DNA from: Spirochaetales bacterium
Lineage (GTDB): Bacteria; Spirochaetota; Spirochaetia; Treponematales; Treponemataceae
Direction of reading: 5' to 3'
Assembly (NCBI GenBank): GCA_029098225.1
Contig: JAQXNX010000033.1
Coordinates: forward strand, 62,001 to 126,000
DNA length: 64,000 bases
In this document: positions 9,137 through 18,634 of the stretch, piece after piece
Layout: the number at the start of each line of letters is the position of its first letter
Position numbering within the stretch: the first letter of the stretch is position 1
Made by a program: the position numbers and the translations under genes
The notes under the pieces: model-generated
The model's input: only the letters and a program-made list of their open reading frames with translations
Database searches by the model: none
What the model was told of the DNA's origin: nothing

Positions 9137-9804
9137 TTCAGATGGCCTCCGGCAATTTTATAAACTTTTTCACCTTTTTTCGCAAGATTCATATCGTGAG
9201 TAACTAAAATCAAAGTCTTACGATATTTTTCTACCATAGAAAATAAAAGGTCCCCTATTTTTTCTGCATTAGCTGGATCAAGGTTTCCTGTTGGTTCATC
9301 TGCAAGAATAAGTGTAGGATCGTTAATCAGCGCTCTCGCTGTAGCAACTCTCTGACGTTCTCCACCAGACAGTTCTGAAGGAAGATGATTCATTCTTTCT
9401 TTTACGCCGACATCTTCCAGTAAGCCTGCTGCTTTTTCTATAGCGGCTTTTTTAGAAACACCGGCTATAACTGCAGGCATATAAACATTTTCGAGAGCAG
9501 TAAAATCTTTAAGAAGATAATGAAACTGAAAAATTAATCCAAGAAAATCTGACCGGTAATCAGAAAGCTGTTTTTCTGAAAGACTTTCAAGATTCCATTT
9601 TCCCGATAAAACAGAACCGCTTGTAGGTTTATCAATTCCTCCAATTATATTAAGAAGAGTACTTTTTCCGCAGCCACTTTCGCCGGTAATTACAATTTTT
9701 GAACCTTCAGGAACTGTCAAATCAAGATTCTTCAAAACCGTTAATTTTTCGCTATCTGTAGAATATGTTTTTTCAAGATTTTTAATAACTATAATATCAC
9801 TCAT
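9133..9804 (-). CDS. lolD: LolD-family ABC transporter ATPase
   Basis: ATPase of the lipoprotein-releasing complex. Walker A GESGCGKST near residues 38-46, Q-loop in LGLIFQFHYLL, signature LSGGERQRVATARAL, Walker B LILADEPTGNLD and the switch His in LVTHD are all present, so it should be active. The ATG at 9804 is chosen over the longer open frame because GGAGG lies 9 nt upstream and MSDIIVIKNLEKTY is the normal start of the family. It overlaps the upstream permease gene by 8 nt and the downstream permease gene by 4 nt. The gene order permease-ATPase-permease matches lolCDE operons. Confidence 0.93.
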   Translation of the reverse strand: MSDIIVIKNLEKTYSTDSEKLTVLKNLDLTVPEGSKIVITGESGCGKSTLLNIIGGIDKPTSGSVLSGKWNLESLSEKQLSDYRSDFLGLIFQFHYLLKDFTALENVYMPAVIAGVSKKAAIEKAAGLLEDVGVKERMNHLPSELSGGERQRVATARALINDPTLILADEPTGNLDPANAEKIGDLLFSMVEKYRKTLILVTHDMNLAKKGEKVYKIAGGHLK

Positions 9805-11101
9805 TATGTAAAACCTCCGAAACATTCATTTTTAAAACATTTTTGCCTGCAAGATAAGAAGCAGCAAGGGGACTAAATATTCCGAATAAAGTAATTGCAG
9901 CAACTTCGCCACCAAAAATTCTTGCAGGTATCTGCGCATATAAACTATAAGAAGAATTTTCAGATAAGAAAATAAGATTGTCCGGGTTAGTAATTGCAGT
10001 AAAGGCATATTGAATAAAATACATTATTTTACTTGCAGCATTAAAAACCACATCTGTATTTTTACTTATCAAAAGTCCCAGAATAAGACCAAATACAGAA
10101 CCTATAAGTCCTGTTAATAATCCCTTCATTATAAAAATACATTTTACTTCAAAATTTCTTGCACCAAGAGCAGAAAGCGTTGCAATCTCTACTTTCCGCT
10201 CAAACACAAGTCTGCGCATTCCGTTGTAAATATTTACAGCAACTACAACAAAAATTAAAGCAACAAGAAGAAGCAGCATATTTTTTTCTATGCGCAGTGC
10301 GCCAAAGAAGGTTTTATTATAATCGCGCCAGGAAGAAACCTGAGAAGAAGAAAATTTTTTTTGCAGTAAAGAAACAAAATGCATATCATCATTCTGATTT
10401 TGAATTTTAATTCCCCAGTTTTTTTTGCTGTCTTTTCCAAAATAACGTAAAGCACTTTGTTCATTTATAAATGCATAAGAAGAATTTATTTCTGCATAAC
10501 CACAGTAAAAAATTCCTTTTACTGTAAAAATTCTATCCTGAGAAAAAAGTTCAACATCACTTCCTCCACTCATAAGAAGAAGATTTACCTTACTGCCTGT
10601 TCTTACACCTAAATTTCTTGCAAGAGTGCTTCCAAGAATAATTGAATCTTCATCTTCAAGATTATATTTTCCGGAAATAATTGAAAGCTCTTTCATAAAG
10701 CCTTCATCCTTTAACTGAAGCTCAGGATTTATTCCTCGCAAAATTACAGCAGATTCTCCTCCGTTATCCCCTGCCATTAAAGCCTGACTTTCGTAAAAAT
10801 ATGTACAGGAACGAATTTTAGAATTTTCATTACAAAAGTTCATCAAAGCTGTTTCTTCATTAGAAGGCAAATCTGTAATACGAAGATGATAAGAAGAAAG
10901 TTCAAGAATGGAATCTATAAAATGCATTTGAAAACCATTCATTATACTCATTACAACAATAAGAGTCATAACGCCAAAACCAATTCCAAGAGTTGCAAGG
11001 AATGATGTTGCAGCCGAACGACCTTTTCGGTCTACCCGGGCAAAACGTTTTGAAACCAGAGAAATCCATTTTATGCTGGAAAGCAAATTCTTTTCACTCA
11101 T
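9797..11101 (-). CDS. lolC: LolC/LolE-family lipoprotein-releasing permease
   Basis: First permease of the LolCDE-type complex. It has an N-terminal membrane segment (ATLGIGFGVMTLIVVMSIM, residues about 35-53), a large periplasmic domain, and three C-terminal membrane segments. The FtsX-type coupling loop VFERKVEIATLSALGARNFEV sits between the second and third segments. The start overlaps the preceding secreted-protein gene by 8 nt. With lolD and lolE it should serve the many lipoproteins encoded nearby. The sequence is only distantly similar to its partner at 7832-9136, consistent with a true heterodimer. Confidence 0.88.
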   Translation of the reverse strand: MSEKNLLSSIKWISLVSKRFARVDRKGRSAATSFLATLGIGFGVMTLIVVMSIMNGFQMHFIDSILELSSYHLRITDLPSNEETALMNFCNENSKIRSCTYFYESQALMAGDNGGESAVILRGINPELQLKDEGFMKELSIISGKYNLEDEDSIILGSTLARNLGVRTGSKVNLLLMSGGSDVELFSQDRIFTVKGIFYCGYAEINSSYAFINEQSALRYFGKDSKKNWGIKIQNQNDDMHFVSLLQKKFSSSQVSSWRDYNKTFFGALRIEKNMLLLLVALIFVVVAVNIYNGMRRLVFERKVEIATLSALGARNFEVKCIFIMKGLLTGLIGSVFGLILGLLISKNTDVVFNAASKIMYFIQYAFTAITNPDNLIFLSENSSYSLYAQIPARIFGGEVAAITLFGIFSPLAASYLAGKNVLKMNVSEVLHNE

Positions 11102-11927
11102 ACTTTACTTCCCTGATTACCTTTGAATTCTGCATATATTTATCATAAACTTTTTTTGAATCCTTAAAATATGAAGAAATTGAAATACCACCGTCAAAAT
11201 AAAACTGTGAATAATATTCATTTTCGCCGGTATATTTTATCTGATTCTTAAGAACTGAATTTTCATAATATTCAAGATTCTGGCCGAACTCGTTGTATGA
11301 ATAACGATATTCTTTTAAAAATTTATAAGTTATTTTTTTATAATCTTCAGAATAATTATTCTCCTGAATTTTTGAATTGATTATCCTGTTTTCTGAATCA
11401 TACAGATATATTTCCTGTAAAATTAAAAATTCTTTTTCTTTAAAAGTTACATACTGTTTTCTTTCCAGAAGATTTTTTTCATTATCGTAAATACTTATAT
11501 CTTTAGATTGATTTTCTATATTAATGATTTTTGAAGGATAAAAGTTTTCTGCCGTGTATTCATAAATTACGCTTTTTACTGCATTATAGCTTTCAGAATT
11601 TCTTATATTCCAGATTTCTTTTTTTGTAATGCGCAATAAATTATCATAAAAAAATCTGGTAACATCGTTATTACTTGAATGAACAATTTCAAGACCGTCT
11701 GGAATTTTATGAGGAACAAATAATTCTCCTTCAAACTCCATGGAAACTAATCCATTAGTTTCTGTTGAATATTCTAAAGAACGCGGTTTTAAATCAAAAA
11801 CCTCAAGTGCTTCATCACTTTCAGAAAGCTGCTCTTCCACAGAATTCTGAGCGCACAAAAAAACAGAGCAGAAAAAGCTTATGAGAAGAAAAATATTTTT
11901 TACTTTCGTTGCGCCGCAATGAAACAT
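11094..11927 (-). CDS. secreted protein of unknown function with YD-like repeats
   Basis: A 277-residue exported protein. A hydrophobic stretch IFLLISFFCSVFLCAQ (residues about 12-27) is a signal peptide; the Cys-Ala-Gln end could be read as a weak lipobox but is more likely a signal peptidase I site. The body has repeated aromatic strand motifs such as FYDNLLRITKKEIW, YLYDSENRIINSKI and YSYNEFGQNLEYYE. These are spaced roughly as in RHS/YD-type or MORN-like beta repeats, which suggests an extended beta-sheet. It starts the reading-frame-coupled lol segment (8-nt overlap with lolC) and could be an accessory envelope factor. No family is assigned. Confidence 0.65.
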   Translation of the reverse strand: MFHCGATKVKNIFLLISFFCSVFLCAQNSVEEQLSESDEALEVFDLKPRSLEYSTETNGLVSMEFEGELFVPHKIPDGLEIVHSSNNDVTRFFYDNLLRITKKEIWNIRNSESYNAVKSVIYEYTAENFYPSKIINIENQSKDISIYDNEKNLLERKQYVTFKEKEFLILQEIYLYDSENRIINSKIQENNYSEDYKKITYKFLKEYRYSYNEFGQNLEYYENSVLKNQIKYTGENEYYSQFYFDGGISISSYFKDSKKVYDKYMQNSKVIREVKYE

Positions 11928-11955
11928 TTGTCAGTCTATCCTTACACCTATTAGT

Positions 11956-12822
11956 TTATAAACCAAGAAATTCATTTATGTATTTTTCCGGATCGAATTT
12001 CTGAATGTCATCATACTTTTCTCCAGTGCACACATAAGCAACAGGAAGATTTAATTCTTTTCCTATTGTTACAGCAACGCCACCTTTTGCGGTAGAATCG
12101 TATTTTGTCATTATAACAGCATCAAGTCCAACAGCCTCATTAAAAACTTCTGCCTGACGCAATGCATTCTGACCTGTTGTACAATCAATTACAATTATTT
12201 TTTTGTAGCAGCCTTCATCTGCCTTTGAACGGCAGGTTTTATCTATCTTTTGTAATTCACGAACGAGATTTTCTTTATTATGAAGACGACCGGCTGTATC
12301 TGCCAGGACAATTCCATTTCCCTTTGCCTTTACTGCTTCTGCAGCATCAAAAACAACAGCAGATGGATCTGAACCATGCTGATGACTTACAACTCGAATT
12401 CCAAGATTATTTGCATGCATTTCCAGCTGTTCAATGGCAGCTGCACGGAAAGTATCTGCACTGGCCAGAACAACATTTTCGCCTTTTGAAGAAAACAGTT
12501 TTCCAAGCTTAGCTACAGAAGTTGTCTTTCCAACTCCGTTTACTCCAAGAATCATCCAGACATTTACTTTATCTTTTTGAATTTCAAGATCCATTGATTT
12601 TACATGGACAAGAAGCATCTCTTTTAATTTTGCTAAAATTTCGTTTTCTTCTTTTAGTTTATCTTTTTTGCATTCTTTTTCCAGCTGTTCAACAATCTCG
12701 TAGGAAGTCTTTGCACCAAGATCACCTTCTACAAGAAGATCGGTAAGCTCTTCATAAAAATCATCAGATTGAGAATTCTTTGTGAAAAGAGATTTTAATT
12801 TTTCTCCAAAACTTTTCTTCAT
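11956..12822 (-). CDS. ftsY: signal recognition particle receptor FtsY
   Basis: SRP GTPase receptor at the inner membrane, needed for co-translational targeting. The 288-residue protein has the N-helical domain (residues 1-85) and the NG GTPase domain: G1 GVNGVGKTT near 93-101, the DTFRAAAIEQL box, G3 DTAGR, the TKYDSTAKGG element and the closing GEKYDDIQKFDPEKYI. It lacks the long acidic A domain of enterobacterial FtsY, as is normal outside the proteobacteria. It sits 21 nt downstream of the upstream secreted-protein gene. Identification is secure. Confidence 0.97.
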   Translation of the reverse strand: MKKSFGEKLKSLFTKNSQSDDFYEELTDLLVEGDLGAKTSYEIVEQLEKECKKDKLKEENEILAKLKEMLLVHVKSMDLEIQKDKVNVWMILGVNGVGKTTSVAKLGKLFSSKGENVVLASADTFRAAAIEQLEMHANNLGIRVVSHQHGSDPSAVVFDAAEAVKAKGNGIVLADTAGRLHNKENLVRELQKIDKTCRSKADEGCYKKIIVIDCTTGQNALRQAEVFNEAVGLDAVIMTKYDSTAKGGVAVTIGKELNLPVAYVCTGEKYDDIQKFDPEKYINEFLGL

Positions 12823-12843
12823 ATTTTATTCCTTTTAAAAAAT

Positions 12844-14508
12844 TTATTTTTCCATAACAGCCTTTTGCGGCAGAACAGAATTTGCAGCTAACAGATAACG
12901 GAATAATTCGTATCCCCATAAAACTGCACAACCAATACTAATTCCCTGAAAGATTCTAAGATTATTTTGAGCATTTACTGCCGTAGAATATTCAACTACA
13001 CCTTTATTATATAATTTTACCTGATTCAAATAATTTCCATAACTATAAAAAGTTGGAATGAGCGAAACAATAAAAAGGCTGTAGCTTGCATACATTATTT
13101 TTCGTCTGGTATCAATATATTCGTCTCTGTCAAAAATTTTAGGATCAATTGTTACGTGACTTCCATTATAGGTAAGCTTTTCTGGTACATAGAAAAAAGC
13201 AGAAGCACCATCTTCATTTACAAATTGTCCTAAAATATTTTTTCCGTTAATCGAAATATTTCCTGTAACGGAAGAAGAAAGTTCTTCATTAAATATTTCA
13301 ATTCCATTAAGAAGAAAGCGGCCTTCATTTCCTTTTTTTGTAGAAATCTTTAAGAAATTTTCTTCAAGATCTTCCAGAGTAAAGTCGGCATTGTACAAGG
13401 TATTGCCTTCAAAAAAATATGTTGTTGAAAGTGTTTTATATTTTTCTGAAGAAACCAGAATTGTATGAACTCCGGAATCCAACGTAACTGGAGAATTATA
13501 ATCTACAATTATATCATCTATAAAAACAGTAATATCATTTAAAGCTGGCGATGAAGCTTGAGGAGTGTCAGACGGCTCTCCTTCAATTTGTTGAGACGAT
13601 GCTGACTCAGGTAAAATAATTTTTATGTTAAGAAGAAGCGGAATTGAATTTGTAAGGAAAGGAATTATTTTTTGAGCAGCAGAAGCAACGACACTTTCAT
13701 AATCAGAAATTAATCCAACTTCTACAAGTTCACCAATAACTTTTCCTGCAGGATATGAATAAACTTTTATAGAAACCGAAAAGAAATCATTTAATATGGA
13801 AATCTCGCCGGTAATGAGTGCATTAATATTTTCTGAATATGCACGTCTTGCAAAAGCTGCCGATGAAGGCTCCGTAAAATCTGAAGCATAAAGAACAGAA
13901 GCATCTTCTCTGTAAAAAACAATATTTTCTGAAGAATACAATGCATCTTTTTTTATAAAAAAATGCTCAATAAGATTAAGCCATTTTTCGCCTTCAGTCA
14001 GCTCAGAAGAATTTTTATACATTGCATCTTCAATTTCTATTTGAGATTTTTCAATAAGATTCTGTTTTTCTGTTAAAGCCGAATTAATTTTTTTCTGAAT
14101 TTCTTCTATTTTTTTATCTTCTTCTCGAATTCTGGATTTAAGCTGTCCTTCTGTAAAATTTCCTAAAACGAGTGAATCTCGTTTTTTTATTTCTGCAGAA
14201 AGCTGAAGTGCAAGGCTAATTAACTGTTCATTTACTTCCTGAATTTTTCTTTCATAAACTTCATCAATTCTGATATTACGTTCCAGTAAATGGCCGATTC
14301 TGGAAAGAATTGCAGACGGAAGCTCGGAAGCCATTGACTCTATTACAGGATTTGCAGGCTGACCTTTTGCTATGGAAAATTTTGCAGCACCAACAGTCCA
14401 TTTTCCGTCATTCTGAGAAAAGCATTTAAAATTTACAAATATGAGCAATAAAAATACAAACAAGCTTTTTATATTTTTATTCTGTAAATTAAGCCTCGTC
14501 GTCATCAT
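12844..14508 (-). CDS. secreted coiled-coil protein with PEGA-like segment and C-terminal membrane helices
   Basis: The likely start is one of two adjacent ATG codons (14508 and 14505) preceded by GGGAG; the open frame extends further into prfB but without a better site. A signal peptide follows (SLFVFLLLIFVNFKCFSQ). Residues about 75-160 are strongly helical and charged (REEDKKIEEIQKKINSALTE), a predicted coiled coil. Around residues 310-400 a short beta domain (VFIDDIIVDYNSPVTLDSG) resembles PEGA-type surface modules. Two hydrophobic segments (ASYSLFIVSLIPTFY and ISIGCAVLWGYELF) lie near the C-terminus. It overlaps the prfB stop by about 20 nt. Probably a periplasmic or inner-membrane-anchored envelope protein; function unknown. 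Confidence 0.7.
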   Translation of the reverse strand: MMTTRLNLQNKNIKSLFVFLLLIFVNFKCFSQNDGKWTVGAAKFSIAKGQPANPVIESMASELPSAILSRIGHLLERNIRIDEVYERKIQEVNEQLISLALQLSAEIKKRDSLVLGNFTEGQLKSRIREEDKKIEEIQKKINSALTEKQNLIEKSQIEIEDAMYKNSSELTEGEKWLNLIEHFFIKKDALYSSENIVFYREDASVLYASDFTEPSSAAFARRAYSENINALITGEISILNDFFSVSIKVYSYPAGKVIGELVEVGLISDYESVVASAAQKIIPFLTNSIPLLLNIKIILPESASSQQIEGEPSDTPQASSPALNDITVFIDDIIVDYNSPVTLDSGVHTILVSSEKYKTLSTTYFFEGNTLYNADFTLEDLEENFLKISTKKGNEGRFLLNGIEIFNEELSSSVTGNISINGKNILGQFVNEDGASAFFYVPEKLTYNGSHVTIDPKIFDRDEYIDTRRKIMYASYSLFIVSLIPTFYSYGNYLNQVKLYNKGVVEYSTAVNAQNNLRIFQGISIGCAVLWGYELFRYLLAANSVLPQKAVMEK

Positions 14509-15626
14509 CTCCCGAAGAATCCATAGGAAGGCCTTTCCATTTTGCAACAAGATAGGCATTCATAAATTCATCCAGGTCGCCGTCCATAACTCCCTGAATA
14601 TTTCCAACAGAAAATTTTGTTCTATGATCCTTTACCATTGTATATGGCTGGAAAACATAAGAACGAATCTGGCTTCCAAAAGAAATGTCTTTTTTTTCTG
14701 CGGCAAATTTTGAATTTTCCTTTTCTTTCTGTTCCCTGTAATATTCATAAAGCCGGGCTTTAAGCATATTCATACAAGTCTGGCGATTCATTAACTGGCT
14801 TCGCTCTGTCTGACAGGCAACAACAATTCCTGTTGGAATATGTGTAAATCTTACAGCAGAATCTGTTTTATTAACATGCTGGCCGCCTTTTCCACCGGCA
14901 CGATAAGTATCTACACGTAAATCTTCCGGCTTAACTTCAACTTCAATTGTGTCATCAAGAACAGGATATACATAAACAGAAGCAAAGCTTGTATGACGGC
15001 GGGCATTTGCATCAAAAGGTGAAATACGGACAAGTCTATGAATTCCACCTTCCCCCTTTAAATAACCGTAGACAAAATCGCCACTTATTTGAATTGTAAT
15101 AGATTTTAATCCGCCTTCTGCTTCAAGTTCATCGACAACTTCTGTTTTATACCCGTGACGTTCTGCCCAGCGCAGATACATTCTGCTAAGCATAAAGGCC
15201 CAGTCACAGGCTTCTGTTCCGCCGGCGCCTGCATGAACTGTTAAAAATGCATCGTTCTGATCAACTTCATCGCTCAAAAGATTTAAAATATTCAGTTTTT
15301 CAAATTCTTCCTTAGCAGAATCATACATTGCACGAACTTCGTTTTCATCATCTGCTGAAGCAGATTCCTCTGCAAGTTCATACATTGCTTCCAGATCATC
15401 AACATTTGCGATTAAGGCACGCCATGGTTCTACACGCTTTTTTAATTTTCTTATTTGAGACATGACTCTTTCTGCAGCTTCGTGATCATCCCAAAATCCA
15501 GGAGTTTCGGTTAATTTTTCTTTTTCTGCAATTGACTTATCTATTGAGGCAGAGTCAAAGACGCCCCCAAACATTCATAATATCTTCACGTAACTGTTCT
15601 ATAGGCTGTTTAATTTCTTCTAACAT
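14489..15626 (-). CDS. prfB: peptide chain release factor 2, expressed by programmed +1 frameshift
   Basis: Recognises UGA and UAA stop codons. The main frame has the anticodon-like SPF motif (RISPFDANARR) and the catalytic GGQ (GGKGGQHVNK). The true start is the ATG at 15626: 23 codons (MLEEIKQPIEQL... ending NVWGRL) are followed by an in-frame TGA at 15557-15555. The site reads TGG GGG CGT CTT TGA C, with a Shine-Dalgarno-like G-run three bases before the CTT slip codon, the same layout as in E. coli prfB. A +1 shift on CTT T continues as DSASIDKS. The product is about 378 residues. The shorter open frame beginning at 15574 should not be annotated as the gene start. Confidence 0.95.
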
Positions 15627-15683
15627 AACACATAGAATATCAGTAAACTTGATTTTCTGCAATTCTAACTATATTATTATTTT

Positions 15684-16550
15684 ATGAAGAAAATTTTTTT
15701 GTCAGCTTTATCATTTGTAATGTTTTTTTGTGCCTACTCACAAAGTCTGATTGTTCAGGATATTCAGGCCTTTGGAGGAAAAGGAAATAAGATTTCTGTT
15801 CAATGGGAAAATCCGAAGGATCCGCAAAATCAGATTACAGGATATAAAATTTACAGAACGCGCAGTCAGATAACCTCATATGCGCAGATTCAAAAGCTTG
15901 AGGCAGTTGATGAAGTTTCAAGCGAAACCACAGGCTATACAGACACTGTAAATGATTTTAATGAATATTTTTATACAGTAATTACAGTTACTACAAAACC
16001 AGTTCAAATTGTCCTTCTTTCTTACAATTCAACAGTAAGAGGTGCAAAACTAAAAGAGCAATATAAAGAACCTCCAAAAGAGGATTCAATTTCTGAAAAA
16101 CTTTATCCTGAAGGCGTTTTACGCGAAACTCCGCTTCCTTCAATCAATCTTTCGGGAGAAATGGATAAAAAAGAAGCTGATTTTTCTGAAGCAACAGAAG
16201 CAAAAACAAATTCATTAATTACTAAAAATAAAACAAAAGAAAAACCGCTTACCCAATACATATTTGAAGAAGATTTAATTTCGCCGGATGGCGGTGATGA
16301 TTATCTTCTTTTTAATATATTAAAAGATTATTTTGTTCAAAGAAAATATGAAGAAGCAGCTGTTCAGTTACAAAGGCTTGCCGGAACAAATATAAATGAC
16401 AATACAAGAAACCGTACATATTTTTATCTTGGCGAAGCTCAATATATGATGGGACATTACGAAGAAGCTGTAAAAACTTTTGTAAAACTTGAGAATGTAT
16501 ATCCTGTGTTAATTAAAAAATGGTTAAACTCTTCACTGGACAGACTTTAG
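15684..16550 (+). CDS. secreted fibronectin-III-like and TPR protein
   Basis: A 288-residue exported protein of unknown function, divergent from prfB and convergent with the TPR gene at 16547. The signal peptide is MKKIFLSALSFVMFFCAYSQ. Residues about 24-110 fit a fibronectin type III fold (ISVQWENPKDPQNQITGYKIYRTRS then NEYFYTVITV). A low-complexity linker follows. The C-terminal 75 residues look like two tetratricopeptide helices (DYFVQRKYEEAAVQLQRLAG and RTYFYLGEAQYMMGHYEEA), a combination seen in periplasmic scaffold proteins. Its stop codon overlaps that of the convergent neighbour by 4 nt, so transcripts from the two strands overlap. Confidence 0.7.
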   Translation: MKKIFLSALSFVMFFCAYSQSLIVQDIQAFGGKGNKISVQWENPKDPQNQITGYKIYRTRSQITSYAQIQKLEAVDEVSSETTGYTDTVNDFNEYFYTVITVTTKPVQIVLLSYNSTVRGAKLKEQYKEPPKEDSISEKLYPEGVLRETPLPSINLSGEMDKKEADFSEATEAKTNSLITKNKTKEKPLTQYIFEEDLISPDGGDDYLLFNILKDYFVQRKYEEAAVQLQRLAGTNINDNTRNRTYFYLGEAQYMMGHYEEAVKTFVKLENVYPVLIKKWLNSSLDRL

Positions 16551-18634
16551 AAAATACTTCTAAGTAAGTCGAGTATTGCAGGACGATCAACAGCCTTTCT
16601 AATTTCCGAAATAAATTCTTCTCCGGAAACATTATTCTCTACAATAGTGTTTCCGTTTTCATCTGCATTCGGAACTGTATCCATTCCCGAGTCATCTTTT
16701 TCCGGTATTGCTACAAGAACAACTTCATCATCAACATTAATTCTGTCATAAAAGCCTGATTTTGTAATTAATGCTTCAGATACTTCTTCGCCGGCCTTTG
16801 AAATTTTTAAAGTACCAACTACATCATCATCTTTGTAAAAAAGTCCGGTTCCAGAATCAGCTGTTGTAAGCTTTCCTTTGCGTATAATTTTAAATTCAAA
16901 ATCTTCAGAAATATTTTCTGAACGACCTAAATCTATTAAAACAGTTTTTCCATTACGGGCAAGAATTTTTCCACGAACTGTAAGATTCTCCAGAACTGAA
17001 TTTCTGAATCTTCTTAATACAGTTGAAAGTCTGTTATTTCCTGTTGCATAGAATTTTTTATTATCTGCTTCTACTCCGCTTCTTGCATTATACATTACAG
17101 AAGAAAGGCTGATATCGTCATCACCTTCATTTGCAGAAACAATTATAAAATAATCAAAGGAATTTTTTCTTGCATTCTGAAAAGCTTCAGAAAAGCTTTT
17201 TACAGGAGTAACCTGAGTCTTAACGCTTGTAATAGCAACGCCCGTAAAAACATCTGAGCATGCGAGAGCGGCAAGTCTCTGCAAATCTGCATGTCTGAAA
17301 GATGCATCACTCGTCATATAAAAAACTGCAATATTCCATCTTGTTTTATCAAGATAAAAAGGTTCTATATTCCATTTTTTTGCAAGTGTATCAGAAAGAA
17401 GATTTTCGTATGCTTCAATTGTATCACTGATGGAAGTAGAAATTTTTTCTTCATCCAGGCTTTTAATAAACTGCAGCTGATCCAGATAATGCTCATGCAT
17501 TCCATTCAATTCAAGAATATTTGCATAGGCTAAACGTGCAGTTGTATTAGAAGGGTTAAGAATTAATGCCTTCTGATATTCATAAAGAGATCCGGATTTA
17601 TCAAAACGGCTGTCGTACTGCCTTGCATTTTCCAGATGATAATTTGCCCAGACTGTACGCCTTGAATCATCCAAAGGAACATTTTCTTTTGCAGAAAGTT
17701 CAAGCATCATACGCATGAATTCATCCTGCGGTTGTATATTCAAGCCTGTATTCCAGGTTGCAACAGCCTCTTCATGCTTAGAAAGTTTTTCCTGAGCAAT
17801 TCCTTTTAAATACCACGCCAGCGAATTTGAACGGTTCTGATAAATCAGATAATCGCACATATCTATAACATCTTCGTTGCGATTTTCCAGATACAAAATT
17901 GTTGCCAGCTGTTCATAAGCTTTATAATAATCAGTTTTAATTTCTACAGCTATGCGGGCATGCTTTTCTGCTGTAGAATAATCACCCTTCATCATATAAA
18001 TAATTGATGCAAGATAATGAACTTCACTTTCTCCTGAATAATAAGACATAGCCCTTTTTAAATAATTTTCTGCAAGCGAATAACGTTCAGTCTGTGCACA
18101 AAGTAATGCCAGAGAAAGCAATGCCTTTCTATTTGAACCCTGACGCTTTAAAGCCATTTCATATTGTTTTTCTGCACCTGAATATTTGCCTTCAAAAAGT
18201 TCCAGTTCTGCAAGACCAAAATGAGAATCTATATCATTAGGATACTTTTTTAAAACTTCATTAAAAATATTTTTTGCCTCGTCAAAGCGGCCAAGCGAAA
18301 TACAAATCATTCCTTTTAAATTCTGCAGGGAAGAATTATTTTTTTCGTACTTTTCTGCACTTTCAAGATAAGAAAAAGCAAGATCAAATTCACCAAGTTT
18401 ATATGAACAGTCTGCAAGATGAAGCCAGGCATCGCTGAATGCAGGATTGATTCTTACAACTTCCATATAATACTGAGAGGCTTCATACCACTGCTCATCC
18501 TGTTCAAGAGAAACTGCCTTATTATAAAGAGAAAGTGCCGACTGAGAATCCTGGGCAAAAATTGAATAGGAACTAAAAACAAAAAATATGGTTGAAATTA
18601 TACCTGCTTTTAATTTTCTTGAAATTTTATTCAT
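16547..18634 (-). CDS. secreted TPR-repeat protein
   Basis: A 695-residue exported scaffold. A signal peptide ending SIFAQ is followed by about ten or more tetratricopeptide repeats (residues about 30-400), e.g. YEASQYYMEVVRINPAFSDAWLHLADCSYKLGE read with its register intact. After that comes a mixed alpha/beta domain (WNIAVFYMTSDASFRHADL) and a beta-rich end (GKILARNGKTVLIDLGRSEN) reminiscent of periplasmic activator or FlgT-like domains. It is the last gene of the phoH-pgpH-ybeY-corC run, overlapping corC by 8 nt. It probably organises an envelope complex; no specific partner can be named. Confidence 0.75.
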   Translation of the reverse strand: MNKISRKLKAGIISTIFFVFSSYSIFAQDSQSALSLYNKAVSLEQDEQWYEASQYYMEVVRINPAFSDAWLHLADCSYKLGEFDLAFSYLESAEKYEKNNSSLQNLKGMICISLGRFDEAKNIFNEVLKKYPNDIDSHFGLAELELFEGKYSGAEKQYEMALKRQGSNRKALLSLALLCAQTERYSLAENYLKRAMSYYSGESEVHYLASIIYMMKGDYSTAEKHARIAVEIKTDYYKAYEQLATILYLENRNEDVIDMCDYLIYQNRSNSLAWYLKGIAQEKLSKHEEAVATWNTGLNIQPQDEFMRMMLELSAKENVPLDDSRRTVWANYHLENARQYDSRFDKSGSLYEYQKALILNPSNTTARLAYANILELNGMHEHYLDQLQFIKSLDEEKISTSISDTIEAYENLLSDTLAKKWNIEPFYLDKTRWNIAVFYMTSDASFRHADLQRLAALACSDVFTGVAITSVKTQVTPVKSFSEAFQNARKNSFDYFIIVSANEGDDDISLSSVMYNARSGVEADNKKFYATGNNRLSTVLRRFRNSVLENLTVRGKILARNGKTVLIDLGRSENISEDFEFKIIRKGKLTTADSGTGLFYKDDDVVGTLKISKAGEEVSEALITKSGFYDRINVDDEVVLVAIPEKDDSGMDTVPNADENGNTIVENNVSGEEFISEIRKAVDRPAILDLLRSIF

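Noticed and set aside
15557-15574. Starting prfB at the ATG-like position 15574
   Set aside because: That reading ignores the upstream frame, slippery CTT TGA C and G-run, which together give the standard frameshifted RF2 with a normal N-terminus.
15649-15677. Promoter TTGATT / TATTAT for the secreted protein at 15684
   Set aside because: The spacing is acceptable but the -10 box would lie only about 6 nt from the start codon, so the assignment is not convincing.
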